Positions 44,190-56,727 are shown, counted from the first letter of the stretch. The stretch: 64,000 bases of DNA from Rosa chinensis (GCF_002994745.2 NC_037091.1:24309789-24373788); one strand, 5' to 3'. Numbers and translations are program-made. The notes: generated by a model not told the origin, from the sequence alone.

Positions 44190-46060
44190 TTTTGATTTCT
44201 TATAATATTATTATGAGGAGGTACTAATACCAACTCATTATGTAAAGTCACATATTATATTACCAAGTGTTTACATAAACTCAAAATTAGCATCAAAGTA
44301 AATGTAAACGCTCACAAGGAACTACCTATAAACAGCAGTACATACACAAAATAAGTTCTAAACCTAACGCTATTGCAACAACAAGCTAAGATCTCAACCC
44401 TGATTGCCCTGACCTGTAGGAATTAATAACCCCTACACCATGAAATAGTGTACCAGGTTGCAGCAACAAACCCGGTAAGCTTTTTAAACTCGTATGAGTA
44501 AACTCAACTGAAATGACTCAAAATAACACATGCTTATAATTTCCTCAACTTATGAATAAATTAAAGCAACAACATTTTACTCCACAATACACAACCGAAC
44601 TTACAATCACACAAGGTAAAAATTAATAATCCATGTATAGAAAATTAGTTCAGGAAATCACTTGAAATCACACAATTCAAATCATAGTGTAGTTCAGGAG
44701 ATCACATTAAAACCAAACAATTCAACTAAAACAAGGAATCAATCAGAAATCAAACAACTCACGCTAAAGTCAATAAATCACTCTTTCAACTCCAGTGAAC
44801 ACACACATTTTAAATACAAAACCCATGTCCCATGTCCCTCTTGGACAATAAAAGAAATAATACACATCCGAAACTCTCTTTTAAAAACATGTACTCATGA
44901 GTCGCAAGTAACTCCCTTGTTATCCCCATGACATACAATGGCAAACAGTTTAGAGCTCTAACTAAATCGTAACCAATCACCCGGCTAAAGGCTTGGTATC
45001 TCGATATACTTGCCTCTGTCACTACTGTGACACCAGGTCCTCGGATCGAAAACATTTAAAAAGTTTCACATGACTCAAAATGTTTCCCCACAATTTAAAA
45101 TACTCTTCACAATAATTGATCTTTCAATTTAAAACCAAATCAAAACAATATAATTGACTGCAACAAAATATTGTTTTCAAAACTCAATTCTAATCTCAAA
45201 AACAATATAGAAATCAAATAATATTGTTTTCACACCTTAATACCCCACACAAATTTACATATATAACTCTCATATATGAAAAGACAATAAAATAAATATT
45301 GGCATCCAAAACTCATTTATTTTCTTAGAACATCAAATCACAGACAATAGCATGATTGAAATCACAAAACATACCAATTCTATCTCACTACACAACTACA
45401 CCAATATATATTTCACGTAAATATATATATATATATGTAGTCATCCGCTCAGAAATGCTACTAATACAAATTATAGTCCACAATTGCAAAACTCGAGAAA
45501 ATTATTTTTATAATAAAACCTCATTTTAACTTACCTATGAACCGTAGACGATCAATTTCATATAATTTAAAACAAATATTTATTTCTAAAAAAAATTTCA
45601 TAGTTTAGCAAATAATTCCAAATAATAAGGTACCCCGTAATAAATGAATCTTGTGAGATTTACTCACCTCTAAATCCCACTACGTCTTCTCTCACAGCCG
45701 AGATAAGGTACATAACACTCTCCGTCAATCACCTAAGTAAAATAAGGTCTCAACTTAGTACACGATTAAAACAAAAGATGTTACAGTTTGACCCGAGTAC
45801 TTGAACCAAAACCTAAGATTTCGTCAATCGAGACAAAACTTCATCCGAGACCTCCCAAGATCTTCAGACCACTTTTAGGATCAATTTTTAAAAATTATAC
45901 GACTATTCAATGGTCGGATCCTCATTGATAGCAAACTGAGAAAACTAAGCGCTCGTTAGAAGTATTATAGTATATTCCAAGGCACCCGCATCCTCCATGG
46001 CACCAAGTGCGGTGATATAATATAATAAATCATTATGAAAGAGTCAGCTTCTAGACAAAT
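44190..46060 (-). mobile_element. Old, diverged LTR related to the Tekay-like family
   Basis: Read on minus, blocks follow the order of the LTR at 9143: GAGGTGAGTAAATCTCACAAG, the GAGCGGATGACTAC and TATATATTTACGTGAAATATAT block, the GGTTACGATTTAGTTAGAGCTC block and the GGGTTTGTTGCTGCAACC block. Divergence is high and the 45-bp array is absent. No interior or second LTR is seen, and the exact ends are not clear. Confidence 0.65.
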
Positions 46061-46682
46061 GTTAGACCAATGATGCACCCAAGCAAATGGCCTCGATCAC
46101 CGCAAGGACCTAGCGTCAATCACACTATATACCACCACATTGAATGAGAAACCACTCTAAACAAAACATCTGAATCTCTATATAGATATCCAATACATTA
46201 GTAGACGAATCACGAAAAGACCCATTAGTGTTCACTTTCACCCAACCACCGGGGTAGGCTCTCAATTGACTGGGATAAATCTAGAAGTATAAGTTCGCAC
46301 CGATGAAATCCCACCCTCCACTCTTCTTAGGAGTTTCCTTAAATGTTGGTGCCATATAAGGCTATGAACTAATGGTCAGTAGGTGAGACCTAACTTATGT
46401 AGAAGGGATGGTAGCTTCACCAACATTAGTTTACCTGTACCCCTGGCTGCTACATAACCATTATGTGTTCCATCGCCTATTAGAGAGGCTTGTAGACTTC
46501 TTAGGAGGTTTTGACTACTTTGGTCATTGTCCTTATTTGGGCTTCAAATATTTGAAATTTCACATTTTTTGGCCATCTCTAGCAGAATGACTGATTCTCA
46601 TAAAATGACCCTTATTTCATTTCCAACAAGAGCCCATAAGAGGGCTAAAAGGCTAACTAGAGGTCTAAATATAGCTCTTTTA
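46061..46682. other. Intergenic stretch
   Basis: I see no gene. The stretch may include the outer flank of the old LTR on its left. Confidence 0.4.
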
Positions 46683-47370
46683 GGCCATCTCCAACCCAAA
46701 GGGCTAGCTCTTTTAGGCCATCTCCAACCCAAAGGGCTAAAAATAGCCCTGGGGCTAAATTTTAGCCCTAAATTTTGTATTATTCATTTATCTGACATCA
46801 ACCGTCTCCAACCCATCAAGGCAAAATTATAACCCTAAAATATATTTTAACATTTTGGATATGTTATATATGTATATATGTGCTTATTTTTTAAAGTCAA
46901 TTGACTTATAGTAATTGAAATAACTAACCAACGGCTATAAAAATAAAAATAAAATAAAATATATAAAAAATACCCAACGGCTAGATGTTGCTGACGTCAT
47001 GTTGTTGTCATCCTCCACTACCCGCGTGGGCCAGCAAGCTTCTGATCCAGTTTTTCCCAAGGACCAAAGGGCTCCTCTTAGGGCTAAAAATAGCCCTTTA
47101 GCCTCACCTTTGCCCCTAAAATTTGGCCTTTTGCCCCTTACCATTAGGCCTGGGCAAGGGTCGGGTCGGGCCCAAATTTTTCCAGAACCGAGACCGAGCC
47201 CGAAGTAATCGGTCAGGGCTGGTTCTGTCTATTTAGGATGTGAGAACCGACAGGAGCCCGACCCGTTATGTTTAGTGTTGGGTTTTCAGGCTTTTCGGTC
47301 TGAAACCGTAGTGGATGAGGTTGAAGACGACAGCAGTCCCAACAGCCAAGCCACTGCTTCAGCTTCTTCG

Positions 47371-47606
47371 TTCGAGCGGAAGGTCTCCAGATCCAGATCT
47401 GTCGGCTGCGGCAGCAGGAGCTTCTTCGGCGACTTTCGATTGGTTTCGGCGATTGCATCTCAGAAGGGTCAAGTCTCAAAGAGAAAGTAAGCCCAAACAC
47501 TCATCATCATCAGCAGCTCGCAACGGCGCCGAGCGTGTCAAACATGATGACTTCATCTTCTTCATCCTCTTCATCTTCCTCGTATTGGGTGTCATTCTCA
47601 AACTGA
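47371..47606 (+). pseudogene. Captured fragment of a small plant-specific protein
   Basis: Read with frame changes, the segment gives FERKVSRSRSVGCGSRSFFG, then GFGDC, then LRRVKSQRESKPKHSSS and finally a serine run ending SSYWVSFSN and stop. I recognise this order (SRSRSVGCGSRSF...DFFERIS-GFGDCTLRRVESQRE...SSYWV) from an uncharacterised family of small plant proteins. At least two indels break it here. It sits wholly inside the hAT element, so it is a captured gene piece. Confidence 0.55.
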
Positions 47607-47756
47607 AATGAATGGAATCGGAATCGGATTCAGAACTTGAACTTTGGGAAGAAATTTGTGTTGATGCCATTAAATTTGGGATGAAATGAACTGGGTTTTA
47701 GGTTTTCAAATTGAATAATCGGGGATTTGGGAAGAACTAGGGCCTGAGATGGTTTA

Positions 47757-47781
47757 GAGAGAGAGAGAGAGAGAGAGAGAG
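47757..47781. repeat. (GA)n microsatellite
   Basis: About 12 GA units downstream of the captured fragment within the hAT element. Confidence 0.9.
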
Positions 47782-48691
47782 GCTGAGAGCATGAGAATGA
47801 GATGGTTCGATCATGTGGCATACTGACATGATAAGCTCATTCTTTAATATATTATATAATAAGCCCATTCTTTAATAATTAGTGCAGGAGACAAACTGAC
47901 AAAGTGGAGACAAAGTGTGGGTTTGGTCGCATCAGTTTCACTGCTTTAGGGTTTTTTATATTTAATATATTATAACATCACCCAATAATAGAGGGAAATG
48001 TGGCAAAGGAGGGAAAATGGGCTAGTTCAGGCTTATTCGGGCTTTCGGTCTCATAATATGTGAAGCCTGAGACCGAACCGATATAAGTACATTCGGGTCG
48101 GGTTTTGCACCAAACCGAGAATTTTCCTATTAAAACCGAACCGAATCGGGCTTTTTTGCTCTGTTCGGATCGGGCTTTAGGACTTTCGGGTCCAAACGCC
48201 CAGGCCTACTTAACATCATGGGTTGGAGAACACATGGGCTAATTTTTGGCCCTTTAGCACTTTGAACACTTGGGTTGGAGAAGGCCTTAGTTGCACAAGT
48301 CCATTATTGGGAGAACCACGTGGGACAAAGGCACAAGTGACACAATCAATCTGGTTGGGAATTAACCAAGCTCTTAGACATGTGGCAAGCTGCCACTAGT
48401 TGCTTAGATTCAAAATTTGTTCCAATGATTGCTTGATTAATCAAATGGTAGATAATTATACACACATTATTATATTTAGAATTTGGATGGCTATGATTTC
48501 ATGTCTGTTGAAAGCCAACAGCTTACTTATGATATTTTATTTATTTATTTTAACAACGGTGAAATCGTAAGAATCTCTTATTTTTCCCTATAAATATCTC
48601 ATTCACTCTCCATAATTTTACACCATCTCTGTTTGCTCAATTCACCTAATCAAACTTCTTATCTTTTCATCCTCTCTTCTTAATTAAAAAC

Positions 48692-48926
48692 ATGTCTATC
48701 ATAGGAGTAAATTGGATAAGAAAGGAAGATGAGGCTCTTTGCATTGTGTACAAAAAGGGTACGAGCCAAAAAGAAATTGGCATTTGGCCACAAGTGGAGC
48801 AAAAACACCTCCGATTATGAGAAATTATGAGAGTTGTAAAGCTCGAAAGCAAAGTTACCTCTTCCAAACAAATAAACAAATGGCATTGGTGCGTCACTTA
48901 CTAAAATTATCAATAAAGCCACTTTA
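48692..48926 (+). pseudogene. Possible Myb/SANT-like remnant of a Harbinger second ORF
   Basis: After a TATA-like CTATAAATA and a leader, an ATG opens GVNWIRKEDEALCIVYKKG. The pattern W-x3-ED-x-ALC is typical of the Myb/SANT-like protein encoded beside PIF/Harbinger transposase and of related plant genes. The similarity ends after about 30 residues. It is a weak call. Confidence 0.3.
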
Positions 48927-48929
48927 AAA

Positions 48930-51900
48930 GTTTTCTTATCGGAAATGTATACCTTGAAAAACACACACTCACATATCTATACTGTTATTAAGAGAAGAGA
49001 GCTTGCTCTCCATAACTAATTTTTTTTACTAATTTACCCTTTATATAATAAAAAACTTTGAATCAGAAATAATAATATGAATAATAAAGTCAATTTACAA
49101 AATAAAAATAAAAACAAAATTAAAATAAAGTAGTGGAAACGTGGTGGGTTTCTATGAGGAAACTCCCCACTACTTTAACTATCTCCCTACACACTTGAAA
49201 AAATAATAATAATAATAATAATAACTCCCTACACATATTGTGTGTAGGCCCAATGCTAGTATATATAAACACACACATTTACTTCTCATAAAGAAATTTT
49301 AGTCTAGAATAAGAAAATAATTACAACTAAATAAGATCATAACTGGAAGAAAAAAAAAATTAAACAATAATAAAATATTAAAAGAGCTTTGATAAAATAA
49401 AAAAATATTAAAAGGACTAAAGTTTGGCCCTACCTTAATGTCATTGAAAAATCATTTATTAAACAATAATTTTTGAATGCTAAAATTTAACTCTGGGCCC
49501 AACATAGGGGTATCCTGTGTAAAGCCTCACAAAAATGGATTTTTGTATAGTTTGCCTCTGTTATTAATGGATTTTTGTATAGTTTCCCTCTGCTACAAAT
49601 GCCATGCATCTCCCGCCCTTTTGGGCCTTGTTTTGAATGCTATGTACCTCCAGCCCTTTTGGGCCTTGCAAATCATATTATTTGCAGGACCAAAATATGT
49701 AACTCAAATTTGGGCCTTCCCTTCCTACCTCGGGGATGAAAAAATAGTTACAGAACTGATTTAATGAGTGCGTGTAGTACTTTTAGAAAAGAGATGTTGC
49801 TTGCCTTGCAATGCAGAATGCAGAATTGTCATGATATATAGGGGGGACTTGATTAATTAGTAAAAGGCAGCGAAGATTAGTCTGCCCTACCAAGCAAATC
49901 AATCGTGAAGAAAAGGTAACAGAAAAGTTAATTATTGAATTAATTCATTAAACTAGTAATTGAGAGGGAACAGAAACAGGTAAGCATGCATGGTGCTCAG
50001 AAAGGAGCCTGCATATCTCTACGAAAAGATGAGCAAGAAAAGGGCATGTTCCACTTTGTCCTTTACCTCAAAACACCAATACTTACATTCCCTTCACATT
50101 AGATTTACACCTTTACATCTAATCCATTAGTTTATTCCCAAGTGACCACTGCCCAGAAATAATTATAGGATCTAAAGATGAGGATAATCTTGTTTCTGAA
50201 TAAACAATTGAAAGGAATATTGATTAATCCCCCAATTAAAAAATGTCATATATAGTACTCATGATGAACTAAAGTGCTCCCACTTTTCAGAGCTCCTCAA
50301 TTATCTTGTTAATTAATTAAGTTTGCTTTGAATAATTGAAACTTGGGATGTCAGCATCTTCTTTTTGGAAAGTAGGTGATGATCAAAAAGTTGAGGGGGA
50401 TGCATTCACTATTTTCTTCCAAGACAACCCTTTTCTTTTTAGGGGTTTAGGTAAACCAAATTCAACTTCTATTTTCTTTCTAAGATGGATACAATAATGC
50501 ATGCATGTTTATGGGTGTCATGGTCTTCGGGTGGAGGTTATTGTAGAGTTTAATCTTCTTCTTTTGAGGAGATGACAAAAGCTAGAGGATAACCAAAGTA
50601 GGTTAAAAGCAAAGCTTAGCTAACGCAAAGTTTAAAGCATGTTCAATGTCCTTCCCCATTGATCTTTTGTCTTATATATGTTGAATATTCTTCAAGAAAC
50701 ACGAGCTATTATTATACGTCTAGAAGAAGACTAGACCAGGCTGCTCGTTCACTTCGCTTTTTCTTAATTGGAGTACCGTATAGATATGACTCATATGATG
50801 CATGTTTATTTACCAGAAAAGAACCAAATGTTGGTTATGGGAAAAGGGCTTTATATATTACTGTGATGATAAGCAAAGTAAAGTATGGAAGCTTTCGTGG
50901 GGGAAGACTAGTAAAAGTTGAGCACCGGCCTTTTTGAACTGAAAAGTTAAAGTGATTGAGTGGTCAAATCGAATCAATGAATCAAAACAGGAAGGGTCGT
51001 CGAATCGGAGGGGATATGCATGGAATTATGGAAAGATGGACCATTTTCCCGCCCATGCCACTCTACTTGGTTGAGCCGCCGACAAACGTCCATGTTGGTC
51101 GCCTCCGAGTGGTGAGCTTTTCAGGCCGACCTGCTGGCTCGATCTTTAAGTGGACTGGACCATTGAGTTTTTGACCTACTTATTGTAAGCTCGAAGCAAA
51201 TTGTATTAGTGGGGTGGAAGCGAATAAGTTGAAAACTTGTCGGGTTTAATGGGATCGGAACATCTAGAATGCATGGTGGACGTGGATCCGATTTGAGCAA
51301 AACTTGTGCGGCTGGAAATCTCATTGCGTACTTGCTAGCTAGGTCAATGTGATCAAAAGTGTGTACGTTGGTTTTTGAATCCGAAGATGCATTCAACTGA
51401 AATCTAAAAATTAATCAGAAGATTGCTGACAAAGCTCATCTTGAGTTTTGTAGTTAGAAAATGTGAGGTTAATTTGGTAACAACTCTGACAATCCCATAA
51501 GAATGGGTGATTATGTATAATTTAGCTGAAATATTAATAAGTTTGATTTTTCTTTGAGAGGAAAAAAAAAATTATTTTCTTTTATTCAAGAGATACTAGC
51601 TAGGTGTTTCTATGTGGTTCTACCGGTAGGGGAGAACAGCACTTGAGAGTCACTGAGTCGAGAATGTTTGATCTCGTTACCTGTCAAAACAAGAATATGT
51701 TAGGGGGAAGACTGGGGTTGCCGACTTATAACCCTCTGATACCTAAGTCAGCATCGGTATGAAATGTTGACAAAGTAACGGTACAGAAAGGTACAGTTTT
51801 TACTTACTTGATTTGGAAGTATATGCATGTAGATATAGGAAATGATGCATGGTAGTGGTGCCCATAGACCTCTGATGTGGGAGCGTGCCTCTCCACAAGC

Positions 51901-52280
51901 AGTGAGCAAAGGCTCTTCAGCCTGGTTGTGGCTACATCCTGCATCCACATCTTGCCAGCCCCGAATGTGGTTCAGGTCGATGCAGATGTCGTCGGCTTAA
52001 CCGGCCTTGTTGGGTCTAAGGTGAGTTCCGGTGGCTAATTGGCTGTGTTCTTTTAGTTTCGGTCTTCGCGCTCAATATGCATATGGTATAAAGACTAGAT
52101 TTGATTTTTTTTTTTTGGGTGAAAGTCAACATAAAATTTTTATTAATAAAGCAAAGTTAATTGGCTGTGGCTAATTGGCCATGTTCTTCAGTTCCAGTCT
52201 TTGCACTCAATATGCATATGGTATAAAGATTAGTTTTTTTTTTCTTTTTATTTTTGGGGTGAAAGTCAACATAAAATTTA
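48930..52280. other. Intergenic stretch, no gene recognised
   Basis: It contains an (AAT)n run at about 49202-49224 and direct repeats of ATGGATTTTTGTATAGTTT at 49533 and 49567 and of CCCTTTTGGGCCTTG at 49615 and 49656. Open frames here, including those at 49477-49764 and 50659-50937, have no recognisable domain. A local duplication around TCAATATGCATATGGTATAAAGA occurs at 52072 and 52208. Confidence 0.5.
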
Positions 52281-52284
52281 ATAA

Positions 52285-52680
52285 GAAAAAATTTCATTTT
52301 ACCTCCCTGATCTTTACAACCTAATTCATTTGTGCCCCTGCACTTTTAATTTCATCACGGGTGCCTCTATACTTATCAATTTTAATCAATCTTGTCTAAC
52401 CTTTGGCTTTCTTCCCAACTATTGTATGATTTTTTTGAAATTATAGTCACATACAATATAATTTTACATGTCACGTTAGTGAATCATCATTATATATGGG
52501 AGCCCATTAGATCCATATTTTCAATTTTATAAAATACTTGACAAAAAAATAATGATAGGATGTACATGATCAATTAAATTGCAGAGCACAAAGGTATAAG
52601 TGATGAAATTAAAAGTGCAGGGCCACAATTGATCTAACATGTAAAGATTAGGGAGGTTAAATGAAATTAACTCTTTTATT
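52285..52680. mobile_element. MITE with about 90-bp inverted arms
   Basis: AATTTCATTTTACCTCCCTGATC at the left is repeated inverted at the right (GATTAGGGAGGTTAAATGAAATT), and further in CCCCTGCACTTTTAATTTCATCAC is mirrored by GTGATGAAATTAAAAGTGCAGGG. The nearby local duplicate (52120-52165) lacks the element, giving an approximate empty site AAAATTTTTATTAATAAAGC. The flanks TTTAATAAG and TTAATAAAG suggest a 9-bp duplication with decay, compatible with a Mutator-type MITE. Confidence 0.65.
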
Positions 52681-53544
52681 AATAAAGCAAAGTTATTTGA
52701 TTGAAAAATAAAACATAAAGTTACTAATAATGACTCAACCCTAAGGACACACAAGAGAAAGAGTCACTATGAAAACAACCTCATCATACTCATCATACAT
52801 AGGCAATAGAAATCATCCCTCATTCATATAACTAGGGGCCATTCCCTAGAACCTTAGCTGTAGCACCAAGGCTAGCAAACCGCACAAAGAAGTACCCCAC
52901 ATTTGGGTCCACCGCTTCAGGATTCATGGGCAAGATGGGTTCAATTTAGGACCTAAGGGTGTTTTAAAGGAATGTGAGGAATAAGTGAATCTAAGCTACA
53001 TGTATTAAATTCAGAGCTTGAAATTATAACAACTTACAATTATGCAATTAAACACAACTATTAGATTCACTTGTCATTTACATCCCACAAAACTGCCCAT
53101 TCAGTGAGCATCTTTGATAACCACATTGCTAATCATGTGCAAAATTTCATTCAAATAGGAAATCGTTGCCTCATACAAATATAGACTAAATACTGTTTAG
53201 TCTCTAAACTTTTACTGAAAAAGCATTTCAGTTCTTCGTCTTTTAATTTGACATGTTTACACCTTCATCTCTCAATTATGAACCAATAGGTCCATTCTGT
53301 TACTGCCTATCCAAAAGCGTTGTTAAGTCGTTGGCATGACATCCCTTCTGCTCTGAAATGTCCTCACTTACTCTTTTTTTTTTTAATTAATTAATTAATT
53401 TTTTTTCACTTACTCGTTAAGTCGAATTTCAATCTCAAATCTCTCTACTCTAAAACCTCGCCGCCCCAAACTCTTAGCCACCATGGGCAGCAAGAAGGTG
53501 AAATAGAGCTGATCTCGGCTCTAATCGGCACTGCTTCAGCTATC

Positions 53545-53915
53545 GCCACGATGGCTCTTTTCTCCTCGAAGCCCTAGGAACCCACCTAGCTTCGACCTTA
53601 TGTCCATCGATCTCACCACTTTCAAGCTCAACCTCCGGCTTCTCAATGCCTACAACTACTTCAGCAATCATCACAATGGCTCTTCTCTCCTTGAAGCCCA
53701 AGGAACCCACCTAGCATTGATCTTATCTCCATCGATCTCACCTCCTTCAAGCTCAACCTCCGGCTCCTCGATGAAGACAGCTTCGTATTGGTGGCCGGAG
53801 ATGAAGAACATAGATGCAAGGAAAGGTCAGAGAAGTCAAAAAAATTGCTTGTGGAGGATTTTAGTGATGAGTTTGAGAAGTTGGAGAAGCTGATGACGCG
53901 GAGTTCATTGTGGCA
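53545..53915 (+). pseudogene. Unrecognised gene-like segment inside the MULE
   Basis: A CTC-rich block of about 128 bp is tandemly repeated (starting near 53550 and 53678, with IDLTSFKLNLRLL in translation). It is followed by a frame with EDSFVLVAGDEEHRCK and then KKLLVEDFSDEFEKLEKLMT. Codon texture differs from the AT-rich surroundings, which suggests a captured host-gene piece. I cannot name the family, and frames are broken. Confidence 0.4.
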
Positions 53916-54428
53916 ATGAAGAGGTAGGGGCTTCATTGGAAGGAGAAGACGACGTTCTTTTTTATCTGGGATTTGACTCATTATGAAGCTCGCAGCTTTT
54001 TTTACAACGTTTGGTTGTATCTTGGAGTTTCGATTTGTTCTTGGATGTGTGAATTTATATGGATTCTGTGAAAAGTTTGTTTCTTTGTGTGAGACTTTTT
54101 CTGGGTTGTGTACCATTTGTTAATAATCTGCTAAGTTGTTTAGAAAAAACCATTCTTCTTTAAAAAATCTGATCTGGGGTAATAGTGAATTGTTTGAGCT
54201 CCAATGTTTGGAAAGAACCATTTTTTTTGGTCTCTGGTAGTTTATCTTCTTTAATTAGAATTGTCTATTAATTGGTGTTATGATTTTGTTGTGCATTTGA
54301 TCTGATTCATGCTATTGTATATTTATCAGGGAACAATGTGGAGCCAAAACCAGATACACTCTTGAAGGCCCTTGAAGGAGGAGAGAGAGGTGGAAGAAAA
54401 AGAGTTAAACAACAAGAAAAAAGAGAGG

Positions 54429-54430
<2 letters not shown>

Positions 54431-54465
<35 letters not shown>
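54431..54465. repeat. (GA)n microsatellite
   Basis: About 17 GA units within the MULE. Confidence 0.9.
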
Positions 54466-54467
<2 letters not shown>

Positions 54468-55714
54468 GGTGATACCACCACTCAATACAAAACTGTCATG
54501 TGTTATAAAACACAATTATATTTAATCATGATGTTTTATTAAAAAATTATATTTTAAGTATTTAATCAATTATATATGACGTGACAAGTTTTAATAGGGT
54601 GGTGATATCACCACAAAATAAAAGTGGTGAGCAAATTTGAATCCGAGAGAGAGAGAGAATAATAATAAAAAGTAAGTGAAGGAAAAAAAGTAAGTGAATG
54701 TATAATAGACATTTTGGTGCGAAAGGGATGCCACATCAGCGACTTAATGGAGCTTTTGAATGGACCTTTTAGTTCATAATTGAGATATAAATGAGTAAAC
54801 ATGTCAAATTAAAAGGTGAGGGACTGAAGTGTTTTTTTAGTAAAAATTCAGGAACTAAACAATATTTAGTTCTATAAATGTATATATCAACGGACAGTTT
54901 TGGTTATAGTATTTATACATTCTCATGATCAACGATTCACTTGTTAGATGCAATATTATGAACAAATAATATCTTTTTTTGTTAGTATGAATAAACGAAT
55001 TAGAAAATTAACTATTTGTATGAAACTATGATGTGAAATGAAAAAGGAACTGAAGAGGTTAGACGCGTTTGTCTAAATCAATTCAATTTGGATGAGAGTA
55101 TCTTTAAGTTGTTAATTATAATTGCAAAAACTACACATAATGAAGCACCCTTAAGAGGCGTGAGAGAAAATTCAATTACGTAAGTAATTTCACATACTCA
55201 ACAGTTTACAACATAGAAAAGACCTCCTCAAAAAAAAAAAAAAAAAACATAGAAAAGACCAATAGTAGATTTTGGGATAGTACCAATTTTTCAAATAAAA
55301 AATGTAAAATAAAATGCGAATATAATAATAAATTCTAATCCTGATCCCTACCCAACTCACAATTACATAGGTAAAGTCCTGAAAATACTTGTGCACTAAA
55401 GCGTTATGGGAATAATGGGATCATAGAGACCCAAATGTAGGCCCACCAGTGACCTAGATGACTGAACCCAAGAGCTCCCCCATCGTCGGTGACAAAACTA
55501 CATCAATAAGCTCAAATGGCAAAAATTGCCAACAAAACATCTCGATCAATCATACAGTATCATTAATTGGGCACCAGCCACCAAGTCAAAAGAAAATATG
55601 GCAATTTACCCAACTTCACCACATAGGCGACCAATCTAACACGAACTCACATACGACGAATCCTTCTAATTCAGCTCTTGAAGTTACAGTTTCATGAAAC
55701 AAGATTCCTGCTAT

Positions 55715-55740
55715 TATATATATATATATATATATATATA
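55715..55740. repeat. (TA)n microsatellite, MITE target
   Basis: A TA run of about 26 bp that abuts the foldback MITE; TA repeats resume at 56141-56156. Confidence 0.9.
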
Positions 55741-56140
55741 CAGATCCTATCTAGAGCGGAGCTCCGCTTTGAAAATTAACGTGTGAAGTTCAAGTTTTTG
55801 GTCACTTTTTGGTCGCATATCCACATCTCGACCGTTCAGTTTTTAGGTACTAGTGTATAGATCGTCTCTGCAAATTTTCAGCCAAAATGATGATCGTTAA
55901 GGCATTGATAATTGCCTTAAAGCTAGTACGGTTCAGGTTGACAGATTCAGTCCGTCCATTGGTTTAAGCGAGTTAGATACCTTAACGATCATCAATTTGG
56001 TTGAAAATTTGCAGAGATGATCTATACACTAGTACCTAAAAACTGAACGGTCGAGATGTGGATATGCGACCGAAAAGTGACCAAAAACTTGAACTTCACA
56101 CGTTAATTTCAAAGCGGAGCTCCGCTCTGGATCGGATCTG
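55741..56140. mobile_element. 400-bp foldback MITE
   Basis: The element is almost a complete hairpin. It begins CAGATCCTATCTAGAGCGGA and ends with the inverse, and the two arms of about 165 bp match along their length (for example AGCGGAGCTCCGCTTT and ACCTAAAAACTGAACGGTCG). It lies in a TA repeat, consistent with a TA target. The central loop holds TTGACAGATTCAGTCCGTCC. Confidence 0.85.
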
Positions 56141-56172
<32 letters not shown>

Positions 56173-56189
56173 TATGGCTTTTTTAGTGA

Positions 56190-56562
56190 GGGATCCTCTT
56201 TTTTTGTCTTTTTAGGGATATTGCATTAGGCCAACTTTTTGATCATATTTTAGCATCTTAACCTTTCAGATTTTAGGTCCAAATGTGTAGATCACTTCTG
56301 CAAATTTTCAGTCAAATTAATTATCATTAAGGCATTCAAAACGACGACTTAAGATTATAAGCATGAACGGTTCAAGTTTGACAGATTTGGTTCGTTCATT
56401 GATTTATTCTAGTATGATACCTTAACGATCACCGATTTGACTGAAAATTTGTAAACATAATCTATACATTAGAACTTAAAAACTAAATGGTTGAGATACC
56501 GAAATGTGATCGAAAAGTTGGTTTAATGCACTCTCCCTATAAAAGACTAAAAAAGAAGAAAG
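56190..56562. mobile_element. Second, older foldback MITE of the same family
   Basis: The arms match each other (TTTTTAGGGATATTGCATTA with AATGCACTCTCCCTATAAAA inverted) and the loop TTGACAGATTTGGTTCGTTC matches the neighbouring MITE loop. The shared TCTGCAAATTTTCAG block and CCTTAACGATCA words confirm the family. The ends are approximate. Confidence 0.75.
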
Positions 56563-56727
56563 ATTATTCAGAGCACCGTCGTGCACTTGCACCAACATAA
56601 ATGAATGGTTAGATTGCATTAAATACACTTTTTGTTTATTAAAAATAAAGTTTATAATAAATATCAAGGGTTGAGATTATTTTATAAGGGTTGGGTCACT
56701 TACACCGTCGGTGCATAGAATAATTTC
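56563..56727. mobile_element. Small MITE with GCACCG(A/T)CGGTG ends
   Basis: ATTATTCAGAGCACCGTCGTGC at the left mirrors CACCGTCGGTGCATAGAATAAT at the right over about 25 bp. Length about 165 bp. Confidence 0.6.

Larger units (their letters stand above)
47145..48208. mobile_element. hAT-like element with captured gene fragment
   Basis: The ends TAGGCCTGGGC and GCCCAGGCCTA are perfect inverted repeats. The flanking 8-mers CTTACCAT (47137-47144) and CTTAACAT (48209-48216) match at 7 of 8 positions. Subterminal GGGTCGGG and TTCGGGTC words are typical of this plant family. No transposase is visible. Confidence 0.8.
46716..48286. mobile_element. PIF/Harbinger-like element
   Basis: The ends GGCCATCTCCAACCC and GGGTTGGAGAAGGCC form inverted repeats and are flanked by TTA on both sides, the 3-bp target of this superfamily. 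The first 33 bp of the left end are present twice (46683 and 46716). The interior is interrupted by a hAT element (47145-48208), leaving about 0.5 kb, so it is a MITE-like derivative. Confidence 0.75.
53184..54873. mobile_element. MULE-like element with about 120-bp TIRs
   Basis: The first 120 bp (ACTAAATACTGTTTAGTC..., with TTTTAATTTGACATGTTTAC inside) return inverted at the right end. The flanks ACAAATATA (53175-53183) and ATAAATGTA (54874-54882) match at 7 of 9 positions. The interior contains a gene-like but unrecognised segment and no transposase. Confidence 0.7.
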
